Shown: positions 47,888 to 59,576, numbered from the stretch's first letter. The stretch is DNA of 64,000 nucleotides from Streptococcus infantarius subsp. infantarius ATCC BAA-102 (GCF_000154985.1 NZ_DS572682.1:38101-102100); one strand, 5' to 3'. The notes: generated from the sequence alone by a model not told the origin. Program-made: numbers and translations.

Positions 47888-50278
47888 ATGACAAAAATCG
47901 CTCAGGTCATTGTTGATGTGCCGTTAATGCAGACCGATAAGCCTTTCTCGTATCTTGTGCCAGAAGACATGCAAATTCAAGTCATGTTAGGTTCACGGGT
48001 GTATGTTCCTTTTGGTCGTGGCAATCGTCTTTTGCAAGGCTTTGTTGTCGGCTTTTCTGAAAGCTTAGACAGTGATAGCAGTGAGATTAAGGCTATTTGC
48101 GAGGTACTGGATTTTGAACCAGTTTTAAATGAAGAACAGCTTGCTTTAGCAGATCAAATGCGTCATACTATTTTTTCTTATAAGATTTCAATTTTGAAAT
48201 CAATGATTCCTAATTTGCTCAATTCAACATACGATAAACGCTTGATGCCGACAGAAACGTTGTCTGATGAAGAGCGATTGGCCTTATTTGGCGATAAAGA
48301 CAGCAGGCTTCACTCAAGCTTATCTGAAGAAGAAGCTAAAAAAGTTGCTAGACTGGTTCAAGCAGGAAAAATTTCAGTTGATTATCTTGCTAAAGATAAG
48401 AAAAATATCAAAACTGAGAAATTCTATCAAGTTAATTCTGACCAGTTAGCTCAAGCAGAAATTTCAGCAAGAGCTAAGAAGCGTTTGTTGTTACGTGATT
48501 ACTTGCTTGAGCATCCTGAAACAGGAAAATTGGCAGATCTGTACCAGCTCTTTTCACGTGATGTTGTCAAATTCTTTGTGGAAAATCATCTGCTAACCAT
48601 TTTAGAAAAAGAAAAGAAACGTTCGGACGCATACTTCGATGTTGCAACGACAGATTTTCTTGAGTTAAATGTAGAACAAGCTGCTGTGGTTGAAAAGGTA
48701 ACTAGTCAAATTGGCAAGGAGTCTAAACCTTTCTTGTTAGAAGGCGTGACTGGTTCAGGTAAGACTGAAGTGTATTTGCACATTATTGATAAGGTCTTGA
48801 AACTTGGTAAAACAGCGATTGTTTTGGTGCCTGAAATTTCTTTGACGCCTCAGATGACTAATCGCTTTATTTCACGTTTTGGTAAGCAAGTGGCAATTAT
48901 GCATTCGGCTTTGTCTGATGGTGAAAAATTTGACGAATGGCGAAAGATAAAATCAGGTCAAGCGCGCGTTGTCGTAGGTGCTAGATCTGCTATCTTTGTT
49001 CCAATGGAAAATATTGGCGCAATTATCATCGATGAAGAGCATGAGGCAACTTACAAGCAAGAATCGAATCCGCGTTACCATGCGCGCGATGTGGCTTTGC
49101 TTCGTGCGAAATATCATAAAGCTGTTTTGTTAATGGGGTCTGCAACGCCAAGCATTGAGAGCCGTGCGCGTGCTAGCCGTAATGTTTATCAGTTCTTACA
49201 ATTGACTCACCGTGCCAATCCTTTGGCTAAGATTCCAAAAGTTGACATTGTTGATTTTCGTGATTACGTTGGGCAACAGGAAGTCAGCAATTACACGCCT
49301 TATCTGCTGGAAAAAATTGCAGATCGATTAGCAAAAAAAGAGCAAGTAGTGCTTATGCTAAATCGTCGCGGCTATTCAAGTTTTGTCATGTGTCGTGATT
49401 GTGGCTATGTGGATGAGTGCCCAAATTGTGATATTTCCTTGACCCTTCATATGGATACCAAGACCATGAATTGTCATTACTGTGGTTTTGAAAAAGCCAT
49501 TCCGCACACTTGTCCAAATTGTCATAGTCGAAGCATCCGATATTACGGAACTGGAACTCAAAAAGCTTATGATGAATTAGCAGAGGTTTTCCCGCAAGCT
49601 CGCATCTTGCGAATGGATGTCGATACCACACGACAAAAAGGAGCGCATCAGCGAATTCTTGATAAATTTGGGAATCATGAAGCTGATATTCTACTTGGGA
49701 CTCAGATGATTGCTAAGGGTCTTGATTTTCCAAATGTTACCTTGGTTGGTGTCTTAAATGCGGATACATCACTAAATTTGCCTGATTTTAGATCTTCTGA
49801 GCGAACTTTTCAACTGTTGACTCAGGTTGCAGGGCGTGCTGGACGTGCTGAAAAAGAAGGAGAGGTCTTGATTCAGACCTACAATCCACAGCACTACGCC
49901 ATCAAGTTAGCCCAAAAGCAAGATTATGAAGCTTTTTACGCTTATGAGATGGGCATTCGTAAGCAATTATCTTACCCACCATATTATTTTACGGTTGGCT
50001 TAACCTTGTCACACAAGGATGAGCAGACTGTTGTGCGTAAGTCTTTTGAATTGCTTCAAATTTTGCGTCAACATTTATCTGACAAAATTAAAATTCTCGG
50101 TCCAACGCCTAAGCCGATTGCCAGAACGCACAATCTTTATCATTATCAAATCATTATCAAATATCGCTTTGAGGACCACTTAGAAAGTGTCTTGAATCAG
50201 ATTTTAGACATGACTCAATTACCTGAAAATAAGGATTTGCGACTGGTAATAGACCATGAGCCACAAAATTTTATGTAG
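47888..50278 (+). CDS. priA: Primosomal protein N' (PriA helicase)
   Basis: 796 residues. N-terminal DNA-binding domain, Walker A GVTGSGKTEVYL, DEEH box (IIIDEEHEATYK), helicase motif GSATPS, the eight-Cys zinc region (CRDCG, CPNCD, CHYCG, CPNCH) and C-terminal helicase motifs QVAGRAGR. It reloads the replication machinery at stalled forks. AGAAAGGA precedes ATG 47888. Confidence 0.97.
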   Translation: MTKIAQVIVDVPLMQTDKPFSYLVPEDMQIQVMLGSRVYVPFGRGNRLLQGFVVGFSESLDSDSSEIKAICEVLDFEPVLNEEQLALADQMRHTIFSYKISILKSMIPNLLNSTYDKRLMPTETLSDEERLALFGDKDSRLHSSLSEEEAKKVARLVQAGKISVDYLAKDKKNIKTEKFYQVNSDQLAQAEISARAKKRLLLRDYLLEHPETGKLADLYQLFSRDVVKFFVENHLLTILEKEKKRSDAYFDVATTDFLELNVEQAAVVEKVTSQIGKESKPFLLEGVTGSGKTEVYLHIIDKVLKLGKTAIVLVPEISLTPQMTNRFISRFGKQVAIMHSALSDGEKFDEWRKIKSGQARVVVGARSAIFVPMENIGAIIIDEEHEATYKQESNPRYHARDVALLRAKYHKAVLLMGSATPSIESRARASRNVYQFLQLTHRANPLAKIPKVDIVDFRDYVGQQEVSNYTPYLLEKIADRLAKKEQVVLMLNRRGYSSFVMCRDCGYVDECPNCDISLTLHMDTKTMNCHYCGFEKAIPHTCPNCHSRSIRYYGTGTQKAYDELAEVFPQARILRMDVDTTRQKGAHQRILDKFGNHEADILLGTQMIAKGLDFPNVTLVGVLNADTSLNLPDFRSSERTFQLLTQVAGRAGRAEKEGEVLIQTYNPQHYAIKLAQKQDYEAFYAYEMGIRKQLSYPPYYFTVGLTLSHKDEQTVVRKSFELLQILRQHLSDKIKILGPTPKPIARTHNLYHYQIIIKYRFEDHLESVLNQILDMTQLPENKDLRLVIDHEPQNFM

Positions 50279-50288
50279 GCTCTCACTA

Positions 50289-50297
50289 TGCTATAAT
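50289..50297 (+). promoter_or_regulatory. Extended -10 promoter before fmt
   Basis: TGCTATAAT (hexamer 50292-50297), 43 bases before ATG 50340. No good -35. Confidence 0.5.
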
Positions 50298-50339
50298 AAA
50301 GAAAAATTTAAGTAATAAAATCCTTTGAGAGGAAGAAAA

Positions 50340-51275
50340 ATGACAAAATTAATTTTTATGGGAACACCTGATTTTGCAGCGACTGTTCTAGAAGGTTTAC
50401 TAGATGATGCCAACTACGATGTTTTAGCTGTTGTGACGCAACCAGACCGCGCGGTTGGTCGTAAAAAAGAAATCAAAATGACACCTGTTAAAGAAGTTGC
50501 TTTGGCACACAATTTGCCAGTTTATCAACCTGAAAAAATGTCTGGTTCAGATGAAATGGCTAAGCTTATGACTTTAGGGGCAGATGGTATTGTAACAGCT
50601 GCTTTTGGTCAATTCTTACCAACAAAATTGCTTGATTCTGTTGATTTTGCAGTTAATGTGCATGCCTCACTGCTTCCTAAATACCGTGGTGGTGCACCAA
50701 TTCACTACGCTATCATCAACGGTGACAAAGAAGCAGGTGTGACAATCATGGAAATGGTTAAGAAAATGGATGCTGGAGACATGATTGCTAAAGCATCAAC
50801 ACCAATTACTGACGAAGATAACGTTGGGACAATGTTTGAAAAATTAGCCGTTATTGGACGTGATTTACTTTTGAAAACATTACCAGATTACATTGCTGGC
50901 AATATCAAACCAGAACTACAAGATGAAAGCAAAGCAACTTTCTCACCAAATATCACATCAGAAGAAGAACGCATTGACTGGAATAAATCAGCGCGTGAGG
51001 TCTTTAACCACATCCGTGGTTTGTATCCATGGCCTGTTGCTCACACACTTCTTGATGGCAAACGATTCAAAATCTATGAAGCAAGCTTGGCAGAAGGTCA
51101 AGGACAACCAGGTCAAATCATTGAAAAAGGCAAGAAAACTTTGGTTGTGGCAACTGGAGACGGTGCGATTTCTCTTAAAACAGTTCAACCAGCAGGGAAA
51201 CCACGCATGAGCATTGTGGATTTCTTAAATGGTGTTGGACGTAAACTTGAAGTAGGTGACCTTATTGGCGAATGA
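50340..51275 (+). CDS. fmt: Methionyl-tRNA formyltransferase
   Basis: 311 residues from ATG 50340, with GAGAGGAAG upstream; a TTG at 50325 is in frame but would include that site. The folate-binding [20 protein letters not shown] motif and N-terminal [10 protein letters not shown] are diagnostic. It formylates the initiator Met-tRNA. Its end overlaps rsmB. Confidence 0.97.
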   Translation: MTKLIFMGTPDFAATVLEGLLDDANYDVLAVVTQPDRAVGRKKEIKMTPVKEVALAHNLPVYQPEKMSGSDEMAKLMTLGADGIVTAAFGQFLPTKLLDSVDFAVNVHASLLPKYRGGAPIHYAIINGDKEAGVTIMEMVKKMDAGDMIAKASTPITDEDNVGTMFEKLAVIGRDLLLKTLPDYIAGNIKPELQDESKATFSPNITSEEERIDWNKSAREVFNHIRGLYPWPVAHTLLDGKRFKIYEASLAEGQGQPGQIIEKGKKTLVVATGDGAISLKTVQPAGKPRMSIVDFLNGVGRKLEVGDLIGE

Positions 51276-52587
51276 TTGGAAGAAACAAGCACGTGGCTTA
51301 GCGCTAGTCGTTCTTGAAAATGTCTTTGAAGAAGGAGCGTATTCAAATATTGCTCTCAATCAGGAACTTAAACAGACTCAGTTGTCACAAAAAGATAAGT
51401 CTTTAGTGACAGAAATCGTCTATGGTACAGTGGCACGAAAGATTACCCTAGAATGGTATTTAGCTCATTATATTGAAGACCGTGACAAATTGGATCCTTG
51501 GGTTTATTATCTTTTGATGCTGAGCCTTTATCAATTATTGTATCTTGACAAGATGCCAGCTCATGCTGTAGTAAATGACGCGGTTAATATTGCTAAAAAT
51601 CGTGGCAATAAAAAAGGTGCTGAAAAATTTGTCAATGCGGTTTTGCGACGTTTGACTAAAGATGACCTCCCAAATCCTGAAAGCATTAAACGTAAAAATA
51701 AACGTTACTCAGTTCTTTATTCTTTACCAGTCTGGTTGGTTAAAAAACTGATTGACCAATTTGGTGAAGACCGTGCAGAAGCCATTATGCAAAGCTTATT
51801 TGTTCGAAATAAAGCAAGCATTCGAGTGACAAATCCTGAAAAATTGGCTGAGATTAAAGCTGCAACAGGCGCAGAACAATCTACTTTATCTCCAGTTGGT
51901 TTGGTTAAAACATCAGGTCACTTTGCTGGAACAGACTATTTTGCCCAAGGTGATATCACGATTCAAGATGAATCTAGTCAATTGGTGGCCCCAACGCTTA
52001 ATATTCAGGGTGATGAAAATATCTTAGATGCTTGCGCAGCTCCAGGTGGAAAGACCACTCATATGGCTTCTTATCTGACAAGTGGTCATATCACAGCATT
52101 AGATTTATACGATCACAAGCTTGATTTGGTAATGGATAATGCCAAACGACTACATGTGGCTGATAAAATTTCTACACAAAAAATGGATGCCACAACAGTT
52201 CACGAACATTTTGCACCAGATACTTTTGATAAAATCTTAGTTGATGCACCATGTTCAGGAATTGGTCTTATCCGCCGTAAACCTGACATTAAGTACAATA
52301 AAGAAAATCAAGATTTCACGGCTTTACAGGAAATTCAATTGCAAATTCTTGATAGCGTTTGTCAAACATTGCGCAAAGGTGGTATAATAACTTATAGCAC
52401 TTGTACGATTTTTGATAAGGAAAACTTCCAAGTTATTAATAAATTTTTAGAAACTCATCCAAATTTCGAACAGGTAAAACTGAGTCATACGCAAGAAGAT
52501 ATTGTAAGAGATGGCTGTATTGCTATTACACCTGAACAATATCAGACAGACGGGTTCTTTATTGGACAAGTTAAACGTATCTTGTAA
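51256..52587 (+). CDS. rsmB: 16S rRNA (cytosine967-C5)-methyltransferase
   Basis: 443 residues if GTG 51256 is used; TTG 51265, which has AGGTG six bases upstream, is an alternative. NusB-like N-terminal domain, then a methyltransferase domain with [12 protein letters not shown] (SAM), [11 protein letters not shown] and the catalytic Cys in TYSTCTIF. It methylates C967 of 16S rRNA. It overlaps fmt by about 20 bases and precedes the stp-stkP pair, a conserved streptococcal order. Confidence 0.95.
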   Translation: MTLLANDWKKQARGLALVVLENVFEEGAYSNIALNQELKQTQLSQKDKSLVTEIVYGTVARKITLEWYLAHYIEDRDKLDPWVYYLLMLSLYQLLYLDKMPAHAVVNDAVNIAKNRGNKKGAEKFVNAVLRRLTKDDLPNPESIKRKNKRYSVLYSLPVWLVKKLIDQFGEDRAEAIMQSLFVRNKASIRVTNPEKLAEIKAATGAEQSTLSPVGLVKTSGHFAGTDYFAQGDITIQDESSQLVAPTLNIQGDENILDACAAPGGKTTHMASYLTSGHITALDLYDHKLDLVMDNAKRLHVADKISTQKMDATTVHEHFAPDTFDKILVDAPCSGIGLIRRKPDIKYNKENQDFTALQEIQLQILDSVCQTLRKGGIITYSTCTIFDKENFQVINKFLETHPNFEQVKLSHTQEDIVRDGCIAITPEQYQTDGFFIGQVKRIL

Positions 52588-52624
52588 TCTCAAGGAGGAA
52601 ACTGACACAGTCAGAAGGAAAACT

Positions 52625-53362
52625 ATGAAAATTTCACTTGTAACTGATATCGGACAAAGACGTTCAAATAATCAGGATTTTATTAATAAATTTGATAACA
52701 AAAAAGGTATCACTTTAGTCATCCTAGCAGATGGTATGGGAGGTCATCGTGCTGGTAATATTGCTAGTGAAATGACCGTCACTGATCTTGGACGTGAATG
52801 GATTAGTACCGATTTTACTGAATTAAGCCAAATTCGTGATTGGCTGATTACTGCGCTAGAAGCAGAAAATCAAAGAATTTATGAACTGGGTCAAACTGAT
52901 GAGTACAAAGGTATGGGAACAACCGTTGAGGCTTTAGCGATTGTTGATAACAATGTTATCTTTGCTCACGTTGGTGATTCACGCATTGGATTGCTCCATA
53001 ATGGTGAATATAAATTGCTAACTAGTGACCACTCTCTCGTTAACGAATTGGTGAAAGCTGGTCAATTGACAGAAGAAGAAGCTGCAAATCACCCACAAAA
53101 AAATATCATTACACAATCTATTGGACAAGCTAATCCAGTTGAACCTGATTTAGGGGTTCAAGTTCTTGAAGAAGACGATTATCTTATCATTAACAGTGAT
53201 GGTTTAACAAACATGATTACCAATGACGAAATTGTTAGCATTTTGAGCCAAGATAAAAATCTTGACGATAAAAATAATGAGTTAGTCACTCTTGCTAACG
53301 AACGTGGAGGTCTTGATAATATCACCATTGCTCTTATCCACGCCGAAAGTGAGGAAGCTTAA
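52625..53362 (+). CDS. stp: PP2C-type Ser/Thr protein phosphatase (Stp1/PhpP)
   Basis: 245 residues from ATG 52625 with AGAAGGAAA upstream. PP2C metal-site motifs: [30 protein letters not shown] and SDGLTNM; the last part GGLDNITI completes the site. It removes phosphates put on by the adjacent kinase StkP, keeping division and wall proteins in balance. Overlaps the kinase start by one base. Confidence 0.95.
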   Translation: MKISLVTDIGQRRSNNQDFINKFDNKKGITLVILADGMGGHRAGNIASEMTVTDLGREWISTDFTELSQIRDWLITALEAENQRIYELGQTDEYKGMGTTVEALAIVDNNVIFAHVGDSRIGLLHNGEYKLLTSDHSLVNELVKAGQLTEEEAANHPQKNIITQSIGQANPVEPDLGVQVLEEDDYLIINSDGLTNMITNDEIVSILSQDKNLDDKNNELVTLANERGGLDNITIALIHAESEEA

Positions 53363-55251
53363 TGATTCAGATTGGCAAATTATTTGCTGGTCGTTATCGG
53401 ATCCTCAAATCTATCGGACGGGGTGGAATGGCAGATGTTTATCTTGCCAAAGATTTGATTCTTGATAATGAAGAAGTGGCAATCAAGGTCCTTCGGACGA
53501 ATTATCAAACAGATCAAATTGCCGTTGCTCGTTTCCAACGTGAAGCGCGTGCCATGGCAGAGCTGAACCATCCAAATATTGTTTCGATTCGTGATATTGG
53601 AGAAGAAGACGGACAGCAATTCTTAGTAATGGAATATGTTGATGGCTCGGACTTGAAGAAATACATTCAAGACCATGCCCCTCTTTCTAATAATGAAGTT
53701 GTTAGAATCATGGAAGAAGTCTTGTCTGCGATGACTTTGGCTCATCAACAAGGAATTGTTCACCGTGATTTGAAACCACAAAATATCTTGTTAACCAAAG
53801 ACGGAACGGTTAAAGTTACCGACTTTGGTATCGCTGTAGCTTTTGCAGAAACAAGTTTAACACAGACAAACTCAATGCTTGGTAGTGTACACTATTTATC
53901 ACCTGAACAAGCGCGTGGATCAAAAGCCACTGTTCAAAGTGATATCTACGCTATGGGGATTATGTTGTTTGAAATGTTGACTGGTCACATCCCATATGAT
54001 GGTGATTCAGCTGTTACAATTGCTCTTCAACATTTCCAAAAACCACTTCCATCAATCATTGATGAAAATAAAAATGTTCCACAAGCTTTGGAAAATGTTG
54101 TCATTAAAGCAACTGCAAAACGTCTGAGTGATCGCTACGCCTCAACTTTTGAGATGAGCCGTGATTTAATGACTGCTCTTTCATATAACCGCAGTCGTGA
54201 ACGCAAACTTGTCTTTGAAGATACAGAAAATACGAAGACACTTCCAAAAGTAACAACTTCAACACCTGTTCCCTCAACTAAAGAACAATTGTTGAAAAAA
54301 CAAAAAGCGGCTAAAGTTAATCGTGAAGCTGCGGATAATAAAATTGCAAAAGCGAAAACGAAGAAGAAAAAATCACATCGTATGTTTGGTACTTTAGTGA
54401 AAATTTTCTTTGCGGTCGTAGTAGTTGCAATTGCTATCTTTACTTACTTGACGCTAAGCACACCAGCTTCAGTCAACGTTCCAAATGTAGCTGGAACAAG
54501 TTTACAAGCTGCTAAGACAAGTCTTACATCAGCAGGGCTTAAAGTTGGAAAGACCAGGAAAATTTATAGTGACACTGTTCCAAGTGGTCAGGTTATTGAG
54601 ACTAATCCGAAAGCTGGCACATCTAAGAAAGAAGGTGCCAAAGTTGATATTTATGTATCAAAAGGAACTTCAGGCTTCAAGATGAAAGATTATACTGGTC
54701 AAAACTATCAGGAAGTTATCAAAGAACTCAAAGATAAGCACGGTATTTCAAGTGATAAGATTGATGTTGAATGGATAACAGGTACTAACTATGACGGTGG
54801 TACTATCATTAGTCAAACACCTGAAAAAGGTACAAAAGTAGTTAGTGAAGATAAGATTACTTTCAAGGTTGCAGCTTATGTGATGCCGAACTTAATTGGT
54901 TATACTTATCAAGATGCAATTGCTGAATTGACTGCACTTGGCTTATCAAGCTCACATATTACAGTATTCCAAGCTGATGCTACTTCATCAACTGGATACT
55001 CTCAAGTCAAAACACCATCTGCTTCTGCAGTTGTTGTGGAACAATATCCTTATTTCGGTGCAGCTATTGAAGGAAATGTGAAACTTTTCTTCTCAGCTGG
55101 AAGTGAATCTCAGTCTTCAGAAGTCGCACCATCTCAATCTGTTCCTGAGTCATCTGAGACAAGTGAAACTAGTGAGTCAAGTTCTTCAAGTAGCAGCAGT
55201 AGCAGCACTGAAGAAAGTTCACAAACCGACTCATCATCAGTTGAACAATAA
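53362..55251 (+). CDS. stkP: Ser/Thr protein kinase with PASTA domains (StkP/PknB)
   Basis: 629 residues. Kinase domain at residues 1-275 with P-loop [10 protein letters not shown], catalytic HRDLKPQN and DFG; then a basic linker, one membrane helix (about residues 343-365), and three extracellular PASTA units, ending in a Ser/Glu-rich low-complexity tail. PASTA units sense wall fragments or lipid II, and the kinase phosphorylates division proteins such as MapZ. Many relatives have three or four PASTA units. Paired with the phosphatase and followed by liaFSR. Confidence 0.96.
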   Translation: MIQIGKLFAGRYRILKSIGRGGMADVYLAKDLILDNEEVAIKVLRTNYQTDQIAVARFQREARAMAELNHPNIVSIRDIGEEDGQQFLVMEYVDGSDLKKYIQDHAPLSNNEVVRIMEEVLSAMTLAHQQGIVHRDLKPQNILLTKDGTVKVTDFGIAVAFAETSLTQTNSMLGSVHYLSPEQARGSKATVQSDIYAMGIMLFEMLTGHIPYDGDSAVTIALQHFQKPLPSIIDENKNVPQALENVVIKATAKRLSDRYASTFEMSRDLMTALSYNRSRERKLVFEDTENTKTLPKVTTSTPVPSTKEQLLKKQKAAKVNREAADNKIAKAKTKKKKSHRMFGTLVKIFFAVVVVAIAIFTYLTLSTPASVNVPNVAGTSLQAAKTSLTSAGLKVGKTRKIYSDTVPSGQVIETNPKAGTSKKEGAKVDIYVSKGTSGFKMKDYTGQNYQEVIKELKDKHGISSDKIDVEWITGTNYDGGTIISQTPEKGTKVVSEDKITFKVAAYVMPNLIGYTYQDAIAELTALGLSSSHITVFQADATSSTGYSQVKTPSASAVVVEQYPYFGAAIEGNVKLFFSAGSESQSSEVAPSQSVPESSETSETSESSSSSSSSSSTEESSQTDSSSVEQ

Positions 55252-55259
55252 GATATTAT

Positions 55260-55287
55260 AAGAACACCTAAATAGGTGTTCTTTTTT
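55260..55287 (+). terminator. Terminator of stp-stkP
   Basis: AAGAACACCTA pairs with TAGGTGTTCTT and is followed by T. Confidence 0.88.
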
Positions 55288-55348
55288 AGTCAAAATCGAG
55301 CAATTTCCGCTTCTTTTTGGTAAAATACAGAAAAAGAAAGGGTATGAT

Positions 55349-56044
55349 ATGAGGAAAGTTCAATTTTTTGTCATTGTCGAAACTATTTTATTAGTCATGG
55401 GCTTAATGACAATTATGGCCAACAATTTATCGAGTTTTATCTTAATTTTAGTTTTAATTCTTTTGGCATTACGTTTTTATAATCAAGACAAGCGCAATAA
55501 TTTATTGTTAACAGTAGGATTGGTTCTTTTATTTTTGATTTTAATGTTAAATCCTTACATTATCATGGCAGTTGTACTTGGTGTTGTTTATGTAGTTATT
55601 AACCGCTTTTCACAAGTCAAGAAAAAAAATCGCTTTGCTTTGGTTCGTTTTCGTGAGGAAGACTTGAAAGTAAAACCAATTCGTAATCAATGGATTGGGG
55701 CGGATATGCATGACAGTGATTTTTATGCTTTTGATGACATCAACATAGTTCGTTTAACAGGAAGTGATACTATTGATTTAAGCAGTGTCATCGTAACGGG
55801 TAAGGATAATGTTGTGATTATTCGTAAAGTTTTCGGTCCAACGAAGATTTTAGTTCCTATTGATGTTGCGGTTAAATTGAATGTTAGTGCAATTTATGGC
55901 AGTGTTCGTTATTTTGATTTTGAAGAATATGATTTGCGTAATGAATCTTTGAAATTATGGTATCCTAAAGATGAAGAATGTTTGAAAGCTGTTAAGGTGA
56001 TTGTTAATGTTTTAGCAGGAGATGTTGAGGTGGTGCGTAAATGA
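55349..56044 (+). CDS. liaF: LiaF-type cell-envelope stress modulator
   Basis: 231 residues: about four membrane segments in the first 85 residues, then a soluble part beginning around KKKNRFALVRFREEDLKV that matches the DUF2154/LiaF C-terminal domain. LiaF holds the sensor LiaS inactive until the envelope is stressed by cell-wall-active antibiotics. It overlaps liaS by four bases. In streptococci liaFSR follows stkP, as here. Confidence 0.9.
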   Translation: MRKVQFFVIVETILLVMGLMTIMANNLSSFILILVLILLALRFYNQDKRNNLLLTVGLVLLFLILMLNPYIIMAVVLGVVYVVINRFSQVKKKNRFALVRFREEDLKVKPIRNQWIGADMHDSDFYAFDDINIVRLTGSDTIDLSSVIVTGKDNVVIIRKVFGPTKILVPIDVAVKLNVSAIYGSVRYFDFEEYDLRNESLKLWYPKDEECLKAVKVIVNVLAGDVEVVRK

Positions 56045-57066
56045 AAAAACATCATTTTTTACTTTTGATTCTTTATGCAAGTATTATCATCATTTCTATC
56101 GTTGTTATTGTCCTAGATAGTTTAGAGTTACATTTGAAAAGTTTGATAACAGATTTTTGGATGGGAGAACGTTTTGTTTTTTCAATTGTCTTTCTTATCT
56201 TAGCTGTTACTATTTTGTTATTACTACTTTGGGTTATTTTGGATGATAATAGCAAACGAAGTATTAACCAAAATCTCCGTCGTATTTTGAATAATCAAGA
56301 GGTATCTCTTGATGAAGATACAGAAATCAACACGAATTTGTCACGTTTGTCTAAAAAGATGACACACTTAACAAATAGTCTTCAAAATACTGAGAATAGT
56401 CGTATTCAAAATGGACAAGAAATCGTAGAACAAGAGCGTAAACGCATCGCACGTGATTTACATGATACGGTTAGCCAAGAACTTTTTGCTTCTTCAATGA
56501 TTCTTTCAGGGGTATCTGCTAATCTTGATCAGATTGAAAGAGAGCAACTAAAATTCCAGTTGACTGCTGTTGAAAGCATGCTGCAAAATGCTCAAAAAGA
56601 CTTGCGTATTTTACTCCTACATTTACGACCTACTGAATTAGAAAATAAAACCCTTTCAGAAGGTTTTGATATCCTCTTGAAAGAATTAACAGATAAGAGT
56701 AGTATAGAAGTTATTTATAAGAAAAATATTGGAAAACTACCTAAAAAGATTGAGGATAATGTTTTTCGTATTGCTCAAGAGTTTATTAGTAACACACTCA
56801 AACATGCTAAAGCGACACGTTTGGAAGTTTACCTTAATCAGACAGAGACAGAATTGCAATTAAAAATGGTTGATAATGGTGTCGGTTTTGATATGGATGA
56901 ACGTCATGATTTAAGTTATGGCTTGAATAATATTGAAGAACGTGTTGATGACATGGCTGGGACAATGACATTATTGAGCCAAAAAGGAAAAGGAGTATCA
57001 ATGGATATTCGTTTGCCGTTGGTTAAGGGAGAAAACAAGGAGAAAGAAGATGACCCAGAAAATTAG
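56041..57066 (+). CDS. liaS: Sensor histidine kinase LiaS (VraS type)
   Basis: 341 residues. Two membrane helices (residues about 5-27 and 46-66) with only a short loop between, as in intramembrane-sensing kinases. HisKA_3 phosphorylation site ERKRIARDLHDTVSQE (His) and ATPase motifs FISNTLKHAKA and DNGVGFD are present. Works with LiaF and LiaR. Overlaps liaR by 17 bases. Confidence 0.95.
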   Translation: MKKHHFLLLILYASIIIISIVVIVLDSLELHLKSLITDFWMGERFVFSIVFLILAVTILLLLLWVILDDNSKRSINQNLRRILNNQEVSLDEDTEINTNLSRLSKKMTHLTNSLQNTENSRIQNGQEIVEQERKRIARDLHDTVSQELFASSMILSGVSANLDQIEREQLKFQLTAVESMLQNAQKDLRILLLHLRPTELENKTLSEGFDILLKELTDKSSIEVIYKKNIGKLPKKIEDNVFRIAQEFISNTLKHAKATRLEVYLNQTETELQLKMVDNGVGFDMDERHDLSYGLNNIEERVDDMAGTMTLLSQKGKGVSMDIRLPLVKGENKEKEDDPEN

Positions 57067-57694
57067 AGTTATCCTAGTTGATGACCACGAAATGGTACGT
57101 CTTGGTTTGAAAAGTTTTTTTAACTTGCAACCTGACGTTGAAGTTGTTGGCGAAGCAGGCAATGGCATTGAAGGGATAAAACTTGCTTTAGAGTTAAAAC
57201 CAGATGTGGTAGTAATGGATTTGGTAATGCCTGAAATGAGTGGCGTTGAAGCGACCTTAAAACTCTTAAAAGAGTGGAAAGAAGCTAAAATCCTTGTTCT
57301 GACATCTTATCTTGATAATGAAAAAATCTACCCAGTTATTGAAGCAGGTGCTAAAGGTTATATGTTAAAAACATCTAGTGCCGCTGAAATTCTTAACGCC
57401 ATTCAGAAAGTAGCGCGTGGTGAACTAGCAATCGAAACAGAAGTTGATAAGAAAATCAAAGCCCACGATCAGAAACCAGAATTGCATGAAGATTTGACAG
57501 CGCGTGAACGAGATATTTTAAGACTTCTTGCTAAAGGTTATGACAATCAGACCATTGCTGATGAATTGTTTATTTCACTAAAAACAGTTAAAACCCACGT
57601 GTCAAACATCTTAGCTAAGCTAGAAGTAGATGACCGCACACAAGCAGTTGTCTATGCCTTTAAGCATCATTTAGTACCGCAAGATGAGGATTAA
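57050..57694 (+). CDS. liaR: Response regulator LiaR (NarL/LuxR type)
   Basis: 214 residues. Receiver domain with DDHEMVRLG, phosphorylated Asp in VVVMDLVMPEMSG and the Lys in GYMLKTSS; C-terminal LuxR-type helix-turn-helix (LTARERDILRLLAKGYDNQTIADELFIS). It controls envelope-stress genes when phosphorylated by LiaS. The start lies within the liaS end, with AAGGAGAAAG nearby. Confidence 0.96.
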   Translation: MTQKIRVILVDDHEMVRLGLKSFFNLQPDVEVVGEAGNGIEGIKLALELKPDVVVMDLVMPEMSGVEATLKLLKEWKEAKILVLTSYLDNEKIYPVIEAGAKGYMLKTSSAAEILNAIQKVARGELAIETEVDKKIKAHDQKPELHEDLTARERDILRLLAKGYDNQTIADELFISLKTVKTHVSNILAKLEVDDRTQAVVYAFKHHLVPQDED

Positions 57695-57769
57695 TGTTAT
57701 AATAAAAACATAGCTTTTCTTTGATTTCAAAGTTAGAAAGGAAAAAGGGACAAAAGTCTAAGGACTTTT

Positions 57770-59218
57770 ATGGAAAATGAGATTTTAGTGACCATTTCCT
57801 TTCCCATAATGATACAGATGGATGTAAAAACAAAATACAAGGCTAAAAAAACGAAGATTGTTTTCTTTGATATTGATGATACCTTACGTGTCAAAGTCAC
57901 AGGTTATATGCCAGAATCAATCAAGTATGTTTTTAAAAGCTTGAAAGAAAAAGGAATTATGACAGGGATTGCTACGGGACGCGCTCTCTATGGTATTGTT
58001 CCTGAAATCCGTGATTTAAGCCCTGATTATTTTGTCACAATCAATGGAACATATGTTGTTGACAAAAAAGAAGCAGAGATTGTTAGTGATCCTCTTCCAC
58101 GTGATTTAGTTGAAAAATACGTCAACTGGGCTAAGTCAGAAGGCATTGAGTACGGCTTTACTGGTAAGGATAAACCAGTCGTGTCAAAACGCTGTGACTT
58201 AATTGATGATGCTATGAAACCTATTTATGGTATTTGTGATGTTGAGTCAGATTTTTATTTAACAAATGACGTTTATCAAATGTGGACATTTGCTGAAAAT
58301 AATGCTGACTTGCAATTGCCAGAAGACTTAGCTAGTGAGATTCGTTTGGTACCTTGGCATGAACACTCATCTGATGTTGTTAAGGTTGGCGTTTCTAAAG
58401 CTTCAGGGGTTGCCCACGTTTTAGAAAGTCAAAACTTAAAACCACTCAATGCCATGATGTTTGGCGATGGACCAAATGATATGGAAATCTTTGATTATGT
58501 TGGCTTGAAAATTGCCATGGGGAATGCAGTACCTGAACTCAAAGAAAAAGCAGACTTTGTAACAAAAACAGTAGAAGAAGATGGCATTTTATATGCTTTG
58601 GAGGCACTCGGTTTGGTAGAAAAACAATTAAATTTCCCACAAGTTGATTTATCAACAGTTGAAGGTCCAGTTGCGATAATTAAAACAAATCATGGTGACA
58701 TGAAAATCAAACTTTTCCCTGATCATGCACCAAAAACAGTAGCAAACTTTGTTGCTTTGTCAAAAGATGGCTACTATGACGGTATCATCTTCCACCGTAT
58801 CATTCCTGAATTCATGATTCAAGGTGGTGACCCAACTGGTACTGGTATGGGGGGACAATCTATCTATGGCGATAGCTTTGAAGATGAATTCTCAGAAGAA
58901 CTTTACAATGTTCGTGGAGCTCTTTCAATGGCAAATGCTGGTCCAAATACAAACGGAAGCCAGTTCTTTATCGTTCAAAATAGCAAAATTCCATACGCTC
59001 AAAAAGAACTAGAACGTGGAGGTTGGCCAAAACCAATCGCAGAACTTTATGCTGCTAAAGGTGGAACACCTCACCTTGACCGTCGTCACACAGTCTTTGG
59101 ACAAATCATGGACGAAGAATCATACAAAGTTCTTGATGAAATTGCAAACGTTGAAACTGGCGCACAGGACCGACCAGTTGAAGATGTAGTTATTGAAACA
59201 ATTGAGGTAGTAGATTAA
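57770..59218 (+). CDS. Fusion of Cof-type HAD phosphatase and cyclophilin-type peptidyl-prolyl isomerase
   Basis: 482 residues from ATG 57770 (AAGGA upstream); ATG 57818 (466 residues) fits the usual start of the fused protein better. The N-terminal 270 residues or so are a HAD-IIB phosphatase with DIDDTLRV and [10 protein letters not shown]. The C-terminal 190 are a cyclophilin with [19 protein letters not shown] and [10 protein letters not shown]. Such fusions are known in streptococci, but why the two activities are joined is unclear. No signal peptide, so cytoplasmic. The stop overlaps the S1-domain gene. Confidence 0.92.
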   Translation: MENEILVTISFPIMIQMDVKTKYKAKKTKIVFFDIDDTLRVKVTGYMPESIKYVFKSLKEKGIMTGIATGRALYGIVPEIRDLSPDYFVTINGTYVVDKKEAEIVSDPLPRDLVEKYVNWAKSEGIEYGFTGKDKPVVSKRCDLIDDAMKPIYGICDVESDFYLTNDVYQMWTFAENNADLQLPEDLASEIRLVPWHEHSSDVVKVGVSKASGVAHVLESQNLKPLNAMMFGDGPNDMEIFDYVGLKIAMGNAVPELKEKADFVTKTVEEDGILYALEALGLVEKQLNFPQVDLSTVEGPVAIIKTNHGDMKIKLFPDHAPKTVANFVALSKDGYYDGIIFHRIIPEFMIQGGDPTGTGMGGQSIYGDSFEDEFSEELYNVRGALSMANAGPNTNGSQFFIVQNSKIPYAQKELERGGWPKPIAELYAAKGGTPHLDRRHTVFGQIMDEESYKVLDEIANVETGAQDRPVEDVVIETIEVVD

Positions 59219-59574
59219 TGAGAATTGGCGACAAAATTACTGGAACAATAACAGGTATAAAACCTTATGGTGCCTTTGTCGCATTGGATAATGGGACTAC
59301 AGGCCTTATTCATATCTCAGAAATTAAAACAGGCTATATTGAAAATATTTACCAACTGCTTAAAGTTGGTGAGAAAGTCTTGGTACAAGTGATTGATTTT
59401 GATGAATTTACGCAAAAAGCTAGCCTTTCTTTGCGTACTCTTGAAGAGGAAAAACATCATCTTCACAGACGCCATCGTTTTTCAAATAGTCATTTAAATA
59501 TTGGTTTTCAACCATTAGCAGATAATCTGCCAAAATGGACAAAAGAAAGCCTAGAATGGCTAACAAAAGATTAA
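59218..59574 (+). CDS. S1-domain RNA-binding protein (CvfD/YugI type)
   Basis: 118 residues: a single S1 domain (residues 1-72, GDKITGTITGIKPYGAFVALDNGTTGLIHISEI), then a His/Arg-rich linker and a short C-terminal Trp-containing segment. Small one-S1 proteins of this type (YugI, CvfD in pneumococcus) act in RNA-level control. It starts at the TAATG of the fusion gene and is its operon partner. Confidence 0.87.
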   Translation: MRIGDKITGTITGIKPYGAFVALDNGTTGLIHISEIKTGYIENIYQLLKVGEKVLVQVIDFDEFTQKASLSLRTLEEEKHHLHRRHRFSNSHLNIGFQPLADNLPKWTKESLEWLTKD

Positions 59575-59576
59575 AT

